This document shows, piece after piece, positions 1 to 10,748 of a stretch of DNA of 64,000 nt. Each line of letters begins with the position of its first letter. Position 1 is the stretch's first letter. The position numbers were made by a program, and so were the translations under genes. Location: positions 8,184,001 through 8,248,000 of the forward strand of contig NC_060020.1 in assembly GCF_021134715.1 (NCBI RefSeq), read 5' to 3'. Source of the stretch: Daphnia pulex. Its lineage: Eukaryota; Arthropoda; Branchiopoda; Diplostraca; Daphniidae. Below the pieces are notes generated by a model. The model saw only the letters and a program-made list of their open reading frames with translations. It was not told where the DNA came from and searched no databases.

Positions 1-264
1 CCCCAGGGCTTTATACAGATTATTGGTGGCTAGAAAGGCTTGTGTTTCAACATCTACCAGAGAAAGGCGCGCGGAAAGAAGCTGATTTTCTGCACCCGCG
101 ACATCCAGATAGCTGCTGATTCGTTCTAGGTAGCGAACCTTTGCTAATTGAAGTGTCTTTGAAAGGCTCTCGACACTTTGTCGTTTGGCTTTTTCTTTCT
201 CGGCTGTTTTTTGAGAATCGATGAGGGAATCTTCCACTTCTTGAAAGACTACCTGAACTGTTTG

Positions 265-611
265 AGCATCTATATTTAATAAAACAGCAAGCTTTTGGGG
301 GAGGAGCCTGTGTCTGTGTCAACACAGGCTCCTCCCCCAAAATGGAACATGCCCAAACATGCCCAAACAAATCACCACCAGATGTCGTCGCCGTGATTAT
401 GCAATCTTTGATGACGCAACAACCAGCATCACCACCAAATGTCTATAGCATCGCCGTGATGACGAAATCTTCAAGTAAGGTACTGACTGGGCAGATTTCC
501 CACGATAAAATCTATTACGGGCAGATGATTAAGCTAAAGAAAAGCGAATAGTAAAACAGTCCGACTTTACGCTAGACAAAAGTTCCCCGGATTTGAACGG
601 GGCTCAGGTTA
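265..611. mobile_element. Roughly 347-bp insertion inside the outer-membrane factor gene
   Basis: The coding frame of the channel stops after a Glu codon at 612-614 and resumes at a Gln codon at 262-264, exactly where the family expects continuous sequence. The intervening DNA has no bacterial coding sense. It holds a strong hairpin with 21-bp arms (293-313 and 322-342, arm core GGGGGAGGAGCCTGTGT). I see no clean target-site duplication, so this could be a solo foldback element or a filled-in deletion. Edges are good to a few bases on the coding evidence only. Confidence 0.6.
293..342. repeat. Perfect hairpin, 21-bp arms
   Basis: Arms 293-313 and 322-342 are exact reverse complements around an 8-base loop. 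It lies inside the insertion that breaks the outer-membrane factor gene. With the T-rich flank it could resemble a bacterial terminator, but it sits mid-gene, so a foldback-element end is the more natural reading. Confidence 0.75.
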
Positions 612-2880
612 CTCGTAAGAAATAAGAGCCTGTTGATGGCGTGCTTTAGTGATGTTCACATTTTCTTCGATTCGCCCAGCGTTAAAGAGGGGGAGGGAAA
701 AGCTTGCTGCATGTTGCTCCAAAAATGACCGTCTGTCGAACAAGCGTCTGAGTTCTATGGACCCTAATCCCAGAACACCGACGAGATTGACTTGTGGAAA
801 ATAGTCCGCCATAGCCACGCCAATTTCTGCGTTGTTGCTTTGATTAAGTTTTCGGCTTGACGAATATCGGGGCGTCGTTTCAAAAGAGTGGAAGGTAAAG
901 AAGGCACTTTCCAGGCTAATTTTTTAAGGGATTTAAATGATCGGCCGCGTGGAATCGCTTAAGGATTGTGTCCCAGCAAAACGGAAAGGGCGTTTTCTTT
1001 TGGGGCGATATTTTTTTCGAAAAGAGGAATTTGCTCTGCTGCAAGGGCTGTTTCTGATTCTGCCTGCTTCAATTCAAGATCTGAGGATAAGCCAAACCGA
1101 AACCGATCCCGTATCAATTTTTCGTTTTGGATTCGATTGGCGTGAACCTCCCGCACAATTTGTAATTGATGATCAAGAGCCAAAAGACAGATATAAGACT
1201 GAGCCACATTAGTGACTAAGGAAAGAATCAGGTTTTGGCGATTTTCTTCTTGCGCCATCAGAGACGCAAAAGCGACTTTTCCTTGGCGACGGATCTTGCC
1301 CCAAAAGTCAATTTCATAAGAAAGAGATCCCGACATTTGGGACGCGTTGTAACTAAAGGAATTAGATTCATCCGAAGGAGCTGCTACTCCGGCTGTGGTT
1401 AGGGCGTTCTCCTTTAAGTAATAATGGGTTGCATTTCCTGACAGATCTATAGCGGGAAAAAGAGCACTTTTCTTGACGCCTAAAATGGCTCGGTGCTCTT
1501 CAATGCGGACAACAGCCATTTTCAAGTCTTGATTTTCACGAAGGGCTGTCTCAATCAGTTTATTCAGCTGAGGATCTTGAAGAAATTTCCACCATTCCAA
1601 AGAAGCATAAGCGCCCGCTTCCTTCAAAGAAACTCTCCATTGAGCGGGCGTCTCCACAACGGGAGGGACATAATCAGACCCTACCGCTCAAGCACTTAAA
1701 AGCATGAGAGCTCCTAAAGAAAATGTTCTCCAGATCATGGGGTGGAATCCTTATGGACCGAACGACGGAAAGAGAAATTTTTGATGAATTCACTCAAATG
1801 CTGAACTCTCTCATAAAAGAGCGGAATAAAAAAGATGGCCAAAAAAGTGGCGGCTACCATGCCTCCTAAAATACCTGTTCCAATGGAATGCCGGCTGGCA
1901 GCACCTGCGCCATGACTGAGAAAGAGGGGAAGGACTCCCAAAATAAAGGCAAGAGAGGTCATTAAGATGGGCCGGAAGCGGATTCGAGCGGCGTGGATCG
2001 TGGCCTCTATGATCGAAAGACTCTTTTCTCGCCCAAGAATCGCAAATTCCACAATCAAGATGGCATTTTTAGCACACAATCCGATGAGGGTGAGAAGGCC
2101 TATTTGAAAGTAGATATCATTTGAAAGGCCCCTTAGATTGACAGTAACTAAAGCGCCCAGCACACCAAAGGGAATCGACAAGAAGACAGAAAAGGGCAGG
2201 AGAATTTTTTCGTATTGAGCGGCCAAAATCAACACCACCATAATAAACCCCAAAATAAAAGCAAAAACCGATTTCGACCCAGATTTTTGGGCTTGGTAAA
2301 CAGCACCTGTCCAGGAAAGGTTCATCTCAGAGGGTAAATTTTTGAGAGCCAGTTTTTCCAAAGCTCCCGACAATTGACCAAAGCTATACCCTGCTTTAGG
2401 AGCAGCATTCATATAGTCTGCTGCATAACCATTGAAGTGATCGATCATTTCTGGACCTGCTACTTGCTCAAAAGTACACAGGCTGCTGAGGGTGATCATG
2501 GCTTGGGTTGTCCGAGAGCACACATACAATTCTTTGAGACTCTTCGGATTTGAGCGGAATTCTTCCTCTCCCTGAATTTTGACTTTAAAGACGCGTCCTA
2601 ACCAGTTAAAATCATTCACATAATAATACCTCAAAAAAGCATTTAAGGTCATAAAGATATCGTCCAAGGCAACACCCATGCTTTTAGCTTTTTCAATGTT
2701 AACGTTAGTGAAGTACTGAGGCACATTGCTTTTAAGGGTTGTCGACACTTGGGCTATTTCTGGAAGATTTTGTGCTTCTTGAAGAAATTTTTGAGTCGCT
2801 TCCTGGAGGGATTGAAGCACTTTTCCGCTCCGATCTTCGATATAAAATTCTGCGCCCGCCGTTTTTCCAAGCCCTGGAAT

Positions 2881-2890
2881 GGGGGGGGGG
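2881..2890. repeat. G10 homopolymer at a frameshift in the pump gene
   Basis: The run lies where the pump reads 'FHPPP' on the minus strand before 'IPGLGKTAGAEF'. The family has Pro codons here, so a native C-run probably gained or lost bases and shifted the frame. Confidence 0.8.
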
Positions 2891-3593
2891 ATGAAAGACT
2901 AAAACAAGTCCTTCTTGAATCTCAGAAACTTTGGATAGAAGTTTTTTAAGATTGTTTTTGCATGTTCTTCTTCTGAGGGACGATCCTGCCAATCTTTCAA
3001 TCGAATAAAGCAAGAGGCCGAGTTTGGCTTCAGCTGTCCCGTCAAGAAATCAAATCCGATCAGGCTGATGGTGTTCTCTACGCCTGGGATATCGCGTGCC
3101 ATCCCTTCGAGCCTTTCCGTCACCTTGAAGGAGCGGTTGAGCGAGGAAGCCTCAGGTATTTTCACAAGAGCCACCAGGTATCCTTGATCTTCTTCAGGAA
3201 CGAGGCTAGTCGGGGTGTTTTTAAAACAACCCCACCACCACAAAAATGAGTCCATCAAAATGCAAAAAAGCGATTAAAGACCGTTTGATTGTCAGGGCAA
3301 CGGCACGACCATAGAGATGGACTGCTTTCTCAAAATAGGCATTGAAGGTTCGGAAAAACAGATTTGAAGGCTTGGATGTTGGCTTTAAGAGAAGAGCTGA
3401 CAAAGCAGGGCTTAATGTTAAAGCCGTAAATCCTGAAATGATCATCGACATGGCAATGGTAATGGCAAATTGTTCATACAGTTTTCCCGTTAATCCGCCC
3501 AAAAAAGCAACAGGAATAAACACAGAACATAAAACGCACACAATGGCGATCATAGGGCTGTTGACTTTTCCATGGCCTTAATGGTGGCCTCGC

Positions 3594-3605
3594 GGGGGGG
3601 GGGGG
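3594..3605. repeat. G12 homopolymer marking an internal deletion in the pump gene
   Basis: On the minus strand 'SINTLALL' runs directly into this C-run and then into 'REATIKAMEKSTAL'. In the family these are separated by about 27 residues of TM4 and the following loop, so coding DNA was lost and the junction is a C-run. Confidence 0.75.
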
Positions 3606-3658
3606 TCAAAAGGGCCAAAGTATTGATGGAGTACCCCAAAAAGCTCATGCCAATAAAG

Positions 3659-3667
3659 GTTGCGATC
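3659..3667. repeat. Target-site duplication GTTGCGATC, left copy
   Basis: Exact direct repeat with 5125-5133. It flanks the 1,457-bp element and was a single copy in the pump gene before insertion. Confidence 0.9.
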
Positions 3668-5124
3668 GGGTCTCGGACGTTCCGGCCCTATACCATTCCG
3701 GCCCTACCATTCCGGCCCCAATTTGGAAAATCACAGGTAGGGCCGGAAGGGTGTCCTTTCCGGCCCCAAAGCGAAGTATGGAGGAAACGGCTTTCCTCCT
3801 GTCGGCCATTCTTTTGTTCGATGAGTAAAAGTAATACGAAATTTTGAAAAGGAAATATCCGATAGTTATCTGAAATGGGGAGGTAGAGACAGTAAATGAA
3901 TCTATCATGGCCGACCATTTGCTTACCACTACTTTTTTTCTTCGCGGTGGAATAGTTGGGCGTTGCCTAACAGCATACACTTTCATCTCAACGGATGACT
4001 ATTCGTACCGTATGTTTGTTTACAATAAATGTTGAATCCTTTGACACCTGTGAAACTGTGAAGAAATGATTTACAAGAATTGCGCACTTGGCACACAGGA
4101 AAACGGGAAACACTTTTCTGTTTAGGTCTGTGTTTAATGTTTTACAGCTGACATGGGGAAGTTACCTGAATCTGCTTATTGCAACTCATTTGTATTTTGG
4201 GAAATTTCTCATTTTAGATATTCGGATCGCCATGTACTCTGCTTATTGTGCAGTCATGGCAGCGTGTTCATATTTTGAATCATTTTGGTTTTGGAATTTA
4301 CTATCGATGTCACTCCTTTCTAGCCTTTTAAGCAATAATATTCCTAAAAATTTGCTGACGTTATGACGTTAATTAACGAGGTGGATGCATTCACAGACCA
4401 GCAGTGGTTGCAACAACTCGAAGTGTTTTCACAGGCTAATTACTTTCAAAAGTTTTTTTTTTTTTTTTAATGAATCGCTAGTTTGAACACGGCCGTGATA
4501 GAAGTCAATATTGTCATGCCATTTGTTACCCGAACACTAATAGCGACCAGTTTATGAGCGGGATTTAAAAATGTCTAATCTAGTGTCTTGAATCTCTGGC
4601 AATTGTTGCTTATGCCTCGTTTGTTTTCAGCCTTTTACAACTTGGCTGGGTATTAAGTGATATACTGTAGTACCGCTCACTATTATCATTGGCACTATTG
4701 ACTAGAACTCTTTCTTATTAAAAGGGTGGTTGAACCCCGTTGAAATCACACTTTCTGTGCAACATTATTGTTGGTAGAACCATTCTGCTCGCAATTTTTA
4801 CACCTTTAGGTAACAAGAAAGTCGTTGGAATGAGTCTGATCGATTCTAGCAGCAACATGTGGATTTTTTGTTTTGTATTTGTTTTTGTATCTGTCAATTC
4901 GCCATTAAATGAATCAATGAAAATGATTCTGGACTAACAGCTACTAAACGTAAAGTGCCGAATGGCCTTCAAAGGCAAATTTCTAGTAAATATAAAGATG
5001 GGGCCGGAAGGGTTTTCAAAAATTGGGACCGGAGAGGACACCCTTCTGGCCCTAGCGTAAATTTTCCAAATTTGGGCCGGAATGGTAGGGCCGGAATGGT
5101 ATAGGGCCGGAACGTCATAGGCCC
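3668..5124. mobile_element. 1,457-bp terminal-inverted-repeat transposon with 9-bp target duplication, MULE-like, non-autonomous
   Basis: The left end begins GGGTCTCGGACGTTCC and the inverted right end reads GGGCCTATGACGTTCC; both continue for about 50 bp as near-perfect inverted repeats built from repeated 'CCATTCCGGCCC' units. The 9-bp sequence GTTGCGATC flanks it on both sides (3659-3667, 5125-5133). Removing the element and one copy restores the pump reading 'SLIATFIGMSFLG', so the insertion is exact. A 9-bp duplication with long inverted ends fits Mutator-like elements; P-like or bacterial IS elements are less likely alternatives. The interior is AT-rich, and I found no transposase reading frame. 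Confidence 0.9.
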
Positions 5125-5133
5125 GTTGCGATC
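5125..5133. repeat. Target-site duplication GTTGCGATC, right copy
   Basis: Exact direct repeat of 3659-3667 at the other end of the element. Confidence 0.9.
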
Positions 5134-6267
5134 AAAGAGACGGGAATGGCCACAATCGGAATCAGTGTTTCCCGCCAGTTCTGTAAAAACATGTACACAA
5201 CAAAAAACACAAGAACAGTGGCTTCAAAAAGCGTTTTCACCACTTCGTGAATGGAAATATCCACGAAAACCGTTGTGTCGTGGGGAATGCTATATTTGAT
5301 TCCTTGAGGGAATTGACGAGAAAGTTTTTTCATCTCCTTCTGAACTGCTTGAGCTACAGCAAGTTCGTTGGCTCCTGGTTATGCGTAAATCAGGGTCATC
5401 ACTGCTTTAGCGCCGTCAAGACGCCCCATAAATTCGTATCCTTCTGCTCCTAGTTCGACGCGACCAATATCTTTAATGCGCACATTGGAAGGATTATCCG
5501 GGTTTGTTTGTAAAATAATATTTTCGAATTCTTCCGGGGTTTGAAAGCGCCCTTTCGACGTGATGTTGTAGGTCATATCGAGGGCCTCTGCTGAAGGAGA
5601 CATATATGCCAATGCGTCCGGTAGAGTACTAGGCATTTTGCTCCTGAAGGGCTTGGGCAACATCTGTAGCTGTGAGACCAAGTTTGGTCATTTGATCGGG
5701 ATTCAACCAAATGCGCATGGAATACTGTTTTGACCCAGCAATCGTCACATCTCCAACGCCTGGAACTCTTTTGAGACTTTCCACCACGTTGATCAAAACG
5801 AAGTTGGTTAAGTAAATCTCGTAAAATCGGCTGTCGGGGGATTCAAAAAAAATGACTTGAAGAGTGTTGGGGGATTTTTTACTGACGGAAAGGCCTGTTT
5901 TCATCACCTCGGATAGAAGAACTGCCAGATTAGCCCGCGTCAGGGTATTGACGACCACCATATCAGTGTTGGACCCTACATCAAAAGTGACGGTTGTTTC
6001 GCTGACACCGTTATTTTTGGAAACGGAAGACATGTAAATCATGTCCTCAACCCCATTTATTTTTGTCGCCAGAGGAACGGTCACGGTTTTTTCTGCAGCT
6101 TCAGCAATGGCTCCTGGATAGGTTCCGCTGACCACCACTGTCGGCGGCGCAATGTCTGGAAATTGAGAAACGGGCATGGTGTACATCAACCCAAGACCTG
6201 TCATGGTCAGGGTGATAAAGATCACCACTGAAAAAATAAGGCGATGAATAAAAAATTTCGAAAACAT

Positions 6268-7072
6268 CTAAGTCTTCTCCTTAAAGGGAGAAGGGACCTG
6301 ATTCTTTACAAAAGAGGTGACCTTAAGGGGACTGCCCTTTTGAAGTTTCATCACACCATCGACGACAATTTCTTCTCCTGCTGAGAGACCTTTTGTGACG
6401 AGAAAAAAATTGTCTCCCCAAGCTTTTCCCTCCACAATCCGCATGTCGGCTTTGTTATCAGGGGTTTTCACAAAAACAAATTGTCCTTTGGCTCCTTCAA
6501 ATACTGAACGTCTTGGAACACAAAGAGCGTCAGGGATTTCCCCCCATTGAAGACGAACGCGCACAAATTGCCCCGCTTTCAATAGATTATTCGGATTAGG
6601 GAAATAGGCTTGAAGAGGAAACGTTCCTGTTTTGAGATCAATCAGCGGATCAAAAATATCAGACGACCGACGTAAGGATAAAGAGAGTCGTCCGTTAGGG
6701 AAATAAAGACTTTCGCCTCCGATGAAAGGGGGGTCCCTCAGCTTCAAAAGGACGGGGATCAATTTTAAAAAGAGGCTCTCCTTGGAAAACTCTTTTTCCC
6801 TCTGTGAAAAGTTGCTCCAACAGAATACCTTCCACGCGTGCACGGACTTCCACCATAAGGGAACCATCGGTTCCACCAGGAAAATCCATAAAGAAGTGGG
6901 CTGTCTGGGGTTCCTATTTTAATATTGACACCTCTGGGACAGAAAGAGGAGGTGATTTTTTTTCTTCATGACAGCCCGATAAGAGCGTCAAGCCTGTTAC
7001 CAAAAGACCTGTAGTGAAAAAACAGGATCTCCGTTGGGGAGAATTGTTTAAGAATAGCCTATAAAAAAACAA
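6268..7072 (-). pseudogene. Efflux periplasmic membrane fusion lipoprotein (AcrA/MexA family), internally deleted
   Basis: First gene of the operon; the intact family bridges pump and outer-membrane channel. The frame shows a lipoprotein signal with lipobox LLSGC (about 6980), then an in-frame TAG (about 6919-6921) after 'PEVSILK', then 'MDFPGGTDGSLMVEVRARVE' and 'LFKIDPRPFEAE'. At about 6730 the sequence jumps into 'ESLYFPNGRLSLSLRR', so roughly a hundred residues (helical hairpin and part of the lipoyl domain) are missing. The beta-barrel end 'LLKAGQFVRVRLQWG' and 'GLSAGEEIVVDGVMKLQKG' is intact. The stop (6268-6270) directly abuts the pump ATG. The start is uncertain; the TTG at 7070-7072 is only the first possible one in frame. 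Confidence 0.85.
6277..6282 (-). promoter_or_regulatory. Shine-Dalgarno AAGGAG of the pump gene
   Basis: AAGGAG lies nine bases upstream of the pump ATG (6265-6267), inside the end of the fusion-protein gene. It supports a bacterial origin and the chosen pump start. Confidence 0.7.
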
Positions 7073-7339
7073 TATATTTCACTGAATTAATCCTACCCAT
7101 AATCACTGAAAACAAAATACCTATGAAGATTACTGTAGGAGTTGTTTTGATATATTTAACTGAAACTTGTCTTGTTAGAGATGTCCTCTAAAGTGAAGTT
7201 TTTTCTTTAAAAAAATTAAATTAAAATTTTAAATCAATGGCTTGCGGGCTTTTTTTATCAGAATAAAAATAATGAATTTCTTAAATTTTTTCATAAAAAT
7301 AATTCCAATTGTTTTGGTTTTTATTTTTTTCAGGATCAT
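7073..7339. other. AT-rich divergent intergenic region of the bacterial block
   Basis: It separates the minus-strand efflux operon from the plus-strand gene starting at 7340, so it once held two divergent promoters. Several AT-rich stretches could be -10 boxes, but none can be assigned with confidence. Confidence 0.4.
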
Positions 7340-9684
7340 ATGAAAAATTTGTTTTTATTTCTGGTTTTTGTGCAGTGTTTTAGGGAATGCTACCTTTTCT
7401 CCTTGGGTGTTTGCGGAAAAGGATTTTGTAGCTCAACCCCTTGTGATGGGGACAGAATTTGAAGAAATTCAAAAAGCTGAAAGATCTGTTATTGCCCAAT
7501 CTTCCTTCAACACAATAGATCAATTGTCCAATTGCCTAATCGATCCCATCACTCAACAAATTGTGTGTGATGATATTTCCGATGAACAAGACAGCTTAAA
7601 AAATAAAAAAAAAAAATAGAGCAAAAAAAACCCTGAACGACAAGAAGGTCAAAGCTTAGAGAGCTCTCTTTTAGAGCCGCTCTCCTCATTGACTATTTTT
7701 AAATCAGAGGGTGGCCCAAAATTAATCTGTTATCAGGGTGAAAAGGGAGAACTTGAATGTTTGGGGGCGATCTAGGGAAGGAATCCCTCCTTAAATCCCA
7801 AGAGGGTGAAGAATTCTTGTGTCATTTTGAGAATGGAAAAACCCATTGTCTTCGAAGACAAAAATCTGATAACGAAACAGCTGCCCAAAAAACAACGGAA
7901 ATATATAACTTGGGCTTTCAAGGAGCAGGACAACAAAAAATTACCCTTCCAGCCGCAACAGGGTCTGGCCTGTCTTCACCCTCAATGAACAGTACAACGC
8001 CTGCACCAATGGTTGCTCCAACACTTGCCCCAATGGTTGTTCCAAAACCAAGCTCCCAAAAATTTGTGCAGGCTTCACAACCGGCTGTGGAGACGGGTGG
8101 CGTTCCAATATCTCTTTCACCTCAAGAAAATCAGGCATCCACCACTCCGTCCGGGGCAAAAGGGCAAAAACCTTTAACACACAGATTTTCTGTTGGAAAG
8201 CATATCGTCCTTACCAAAGAGCCTTCCGGTGTTAATCAATGGATTTTCACTAGAGATGCAAAAAAAGATATAACATTTTCGAATTTTTTGAGAGATATCA
8301 GAAGAAGAGACCCCCATGAAAGTGGAAAAATTCATTTAAAGGTTTCTCCTGATTTTCCACAAGATCAAATAGAAAAAAACAAGTCAAAGAGTTGCAAAGG
8401 CATTTTATAATAGATTTAAGCAAAGGGGAGATCTTGTTGAAAAAACTCACACTTTCTTCACAGGAATTCCAAACAATGTCTTGGAAGATGCTGAGATTTA
8501 TCTTGTGACCCCTAAGCAAGGTATCGCTAGTTTCCGGACCCATAATCAAGAGAATCCGGATCAAAAAGAACATGTTTTCACAACGGTGGAACTCAAATAC
8601 AACAAAAAAAAAGTTTCAAGTGTGACGATTAAAGGGTATCTCTCTAATGCACAGGCAGCAGGAAACTTATTCCCTGGTGTTGCCGATGATATAGAAGGAT
8701 TTTTTGCGTCTGGTGCACAAGAGAATGTCTCCGGCCCTAAAGAGCATCCTGTCATCAAATTTAAATCAGGGTATAATCCTGTGCAAAGATTGTTAAAAGG
8801 ATACAATCCTGAGAAATTATTGCTTAAGAATTTAAGAGCAGATGCAAATAAAGAGCTTCTTAAATTCCAAAAAGAAGTCAAATCTGTAAAAATAGTGGAC
8901 TCACCAGATTCTCAAAACAACGAGAAGATAGCTTATATCTATTTTTTAAGTTCGTCAGATGGTACCCAAATCGTACAAATTTAATTACTCGATTTAATTA
9001 TTTAAGCCCTCAAAAATACAATTAAAATATCACTGCTTCGGGGGAGAAGCCGACGCCGCAAATTTTGAAGAAATTATAGCAAATGATGATCCTGAACAGG
9101 CTTTCGATGCCTTAGTCAAGGCTCGTGAGGCTCAAGCTCATAACACAGTCATAAACGCCAGCGATGAGGAAAGCACCATCAGCGATGGGGGAGAGGCTTC
9201 AGGAGAAGAATCAGAGGCAGAGGGAAAAGCAGAGCTGCAGGTAAAAGCAAAGAATCAGCATTCGGAAGAAGGTTCCACAGGATCAACAGAAAACATACCT
9301 AATAAATTTTTGAAAAAATTACAAAATTAAGCTCGCGAATTAGATCAGAAATTTAAAGAGCTAGGTCACCGAATTGTAGGGGCTTTCAAAAATAACAAAA
9401 CCAAAGAAGAGACAAAATCTCAAACCTCTAAGACTTCTAAAGGAATGGCTCCAAATTCCTCAGTTAATCTTTTAGCTCAGGAACCAGAAATTTCCTCAAC
9501 AGAATCAATTCCGCCAGCAGATGAAGCCGAATTCTCTGACGATTCAGACTCAGAGATCGAGGAGGGAGGAGCTCATGATGAATTGCAGTCGGAGGATTTT
9601 AAATCAGGAAATCAGACAGACGAATGCAAAATGCGCACGCGCTCTCTTCGATAAACTCTTTTCTTCTGATCTAGATTTTTCGTG
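7340..9684 (+). pseudogene. Unrecognised bacterial exported protein, broken by several frameshifts and a stop
   Basis: I do not recognise the family. It starts ATG at 7340 with a signal-peptide-like 'MKNLFLFLVFVQ', joined after a frameshift to 'NATFSPWVFA|EKD'. Near the N-terminus three short segments each carry two Cys spaced 8 to 10 residues apart ('NCLIDPITQQIVCDD', 'ICYQGEKGELECLG', 'LCHFENGKTHCLRR'). A Pro/Thr/Ser-rich linker follows (about 7,960-8,160), then a basic region, then a Glu/Asp-rich tail (about 9,080-9,640). Frameshifts sit at or near homopolymers (about 7365, 7610, 7770, 8370), with others near 8985 and 9620; an in-frame TAA interrupts the tail at about 9328. The original protein was about 750 residues. 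It shares no recognisable domain with the efflux genes. Confidence 0.7.
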
Positions 9685-10748
9685 ACGTAATAATGCATAG
9701 AGGGTTTTTTATTAGACGAGGAGGTCGAGTCATTTATGCGTATTGGACTTGCTTTGTTATACCGTGGCCAACGCCCTTTTTTGGGGAGATATTAAATGCC
9801 GTGCTCGTTTTTGTCCCTCTCTCCGAGTTGGCGATGGAATCTAAGAACGGAAGACGGCCCACATTTTGTTAAAGGTTCTCTGTGCGCATTTTTTTGCGGA
9901 AAACTACGTTGCTAACCGACGTTTCAAGTTGAACTGCGTCGTTAGTTTCATTTTTTCTTCGTAATCGATCAAGTCCGCATGCAGTGGGAAGTCAATGAAA
10001 ATAGGAGAAATATGTAGGTCGGCTACCGAGAATCACTTGAGTTACGTCTGTACCGTTGAATGGTACTGGTCAAAATTGATATTTGTTAAGACCATTATGT
10101 CCTAGTAATAAACTGACGAATAGAAGAGATACGAGTCTTATACCCGCAGGGTTAAGAGAGAACAAAATTGTTTCGATCAATTAATACGGATTCAAATCGT
10201 CTTACAAAAAATGCTAAGCGTACTTTACTTTCAGATTCTCAATTTGAAAAAAAAAAGTGAACATGTTAGAACTGGCTATTGAGCACATCAACGTTTAAAA
10301 TAAATTTCATTTGTTTAATAGCTAACCATAACTTGCTTTCTTAACGAAAACTACGTTTGCTATCTGTTATTTAGATCATATAAGTTCTTATATTGCCATC
10401 AATTATTTAAAGTGATATCATCATGCAACCATGTGCATTTCTATCCTCAACTTCAGGTGCAGAAAACAAGAGATAAGATGTGAACATTGAAGCTGCAATT
10501 TTCTAATGTTCCATCAAAATTTTCTGTTTGTGTTTTCTTGTTTGTACTGAAGGATGTATGAAAATAACTAAATTAATCTTGTAACAAATAATCAGTTACG
10601 AGTCGAAACTATGTGGTAAAAATGCGTAACGTAAACCGTAATTTACATCTGAATGTCGCACTTGATATGGGTTATTCGAACATGACACGTCACGCAAGTA
10701 ACACTTCAATACTGCCCATTTTTTAATTATTCATTTTCATTCGAATTA
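9685..10748. other. Non-coding animal DNA at the bacterial/animal junction
   Basis: Bacterial coding sense ends at about 9684 ('FDKLFSSDLDFS*'). To the right composition changes to AT-rich animal-type sequence. I found no genes, no recognisable transposon ends and no repeat spanning the junction. Confidence 0.5.

Larger units (their letters stand above)
1..1738 (-). pseudogene. Outer-membrane efflux factor (NodT/OprM family lipoprotein), broken and cut by the window edge
   Basis: Third gene of a tripartite efflux operon; the intact family forms the trimeric outer-membrane channel. The start (1736-1738) overlaps the pump stop as ATGA, with an AAGGA-like ribosome site just upstream. A lipoprotein signal is readable, but the lipobox Cys codon is TGA (1688-1690) where the family has LSxC. 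Downstream 'WWKFLQDPQLNKLIE', 'SYEIDFWGKIRR' and 'LKRRPDIRQAE' are clear family landmarks. Further breaks are a TAA after 'LLGHNP' (959-961), a one-base frameshift near 845, and an insertion at about 265-611 that separates 'ALISYE' from 'QTVQVVFQEVED'. The C-terminal part reads in frame from 264 down to 1 ('NNLYKALG') and continues outside the window. Confidence 0.9.
1735..6267 (-). pseudogene. RND-type (HAE1/AcrB-like) multidrug efflux pump, multiply broken
   Basis: The intact family is a trimeric proton-driven inner-membrane exporter of about 1,040 residues. The N-terminus 'MFSKFFIHRLIFSVVIFI' with 'QFPDIAPPTVVVSGTYPGA' is typical, as are 'FLQNWRETLIPIVAIPVSL', 'CSVFIPVAFLGGLTG' and 'LIGLCAKNAILIVEFA' near the C-terminus. 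An AAGGAG ribosome site lies nine bases upstream of the start. Breaks, in reading order: frameshift near 5640; TAA at 5379-5381 within 'IYA*PGANEL'; a 1,457-bp transposon at 3668-5124 splitting 'SLIAT' from 'FIGMSFLGYSINTLAL'; loss of about 27 residues at the poly-C tract 3594-3605, which removes the conserved TM4 segment carrying the proton-relay Asp pair; frameshifts near 3230 and 2950; and another at the poly-C tract 2881-2890. The C-terminal third (2820-1735) is open. Confidence 0.95.

Noticed and set aside
47..370. 107-codon minus-strand frame at the left edge
   Set aside because: Wrong frame; the true outer-membrane factor reading is in another frame over 1-264.
1688..1690. TGA as recoded selenocysteine in the outer-membrane factor
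   Set aside because: The position is a lipid-attached Cys in the family, no SECIS-like structure is evident, and other stops and frameshifts show that the gene is dead.
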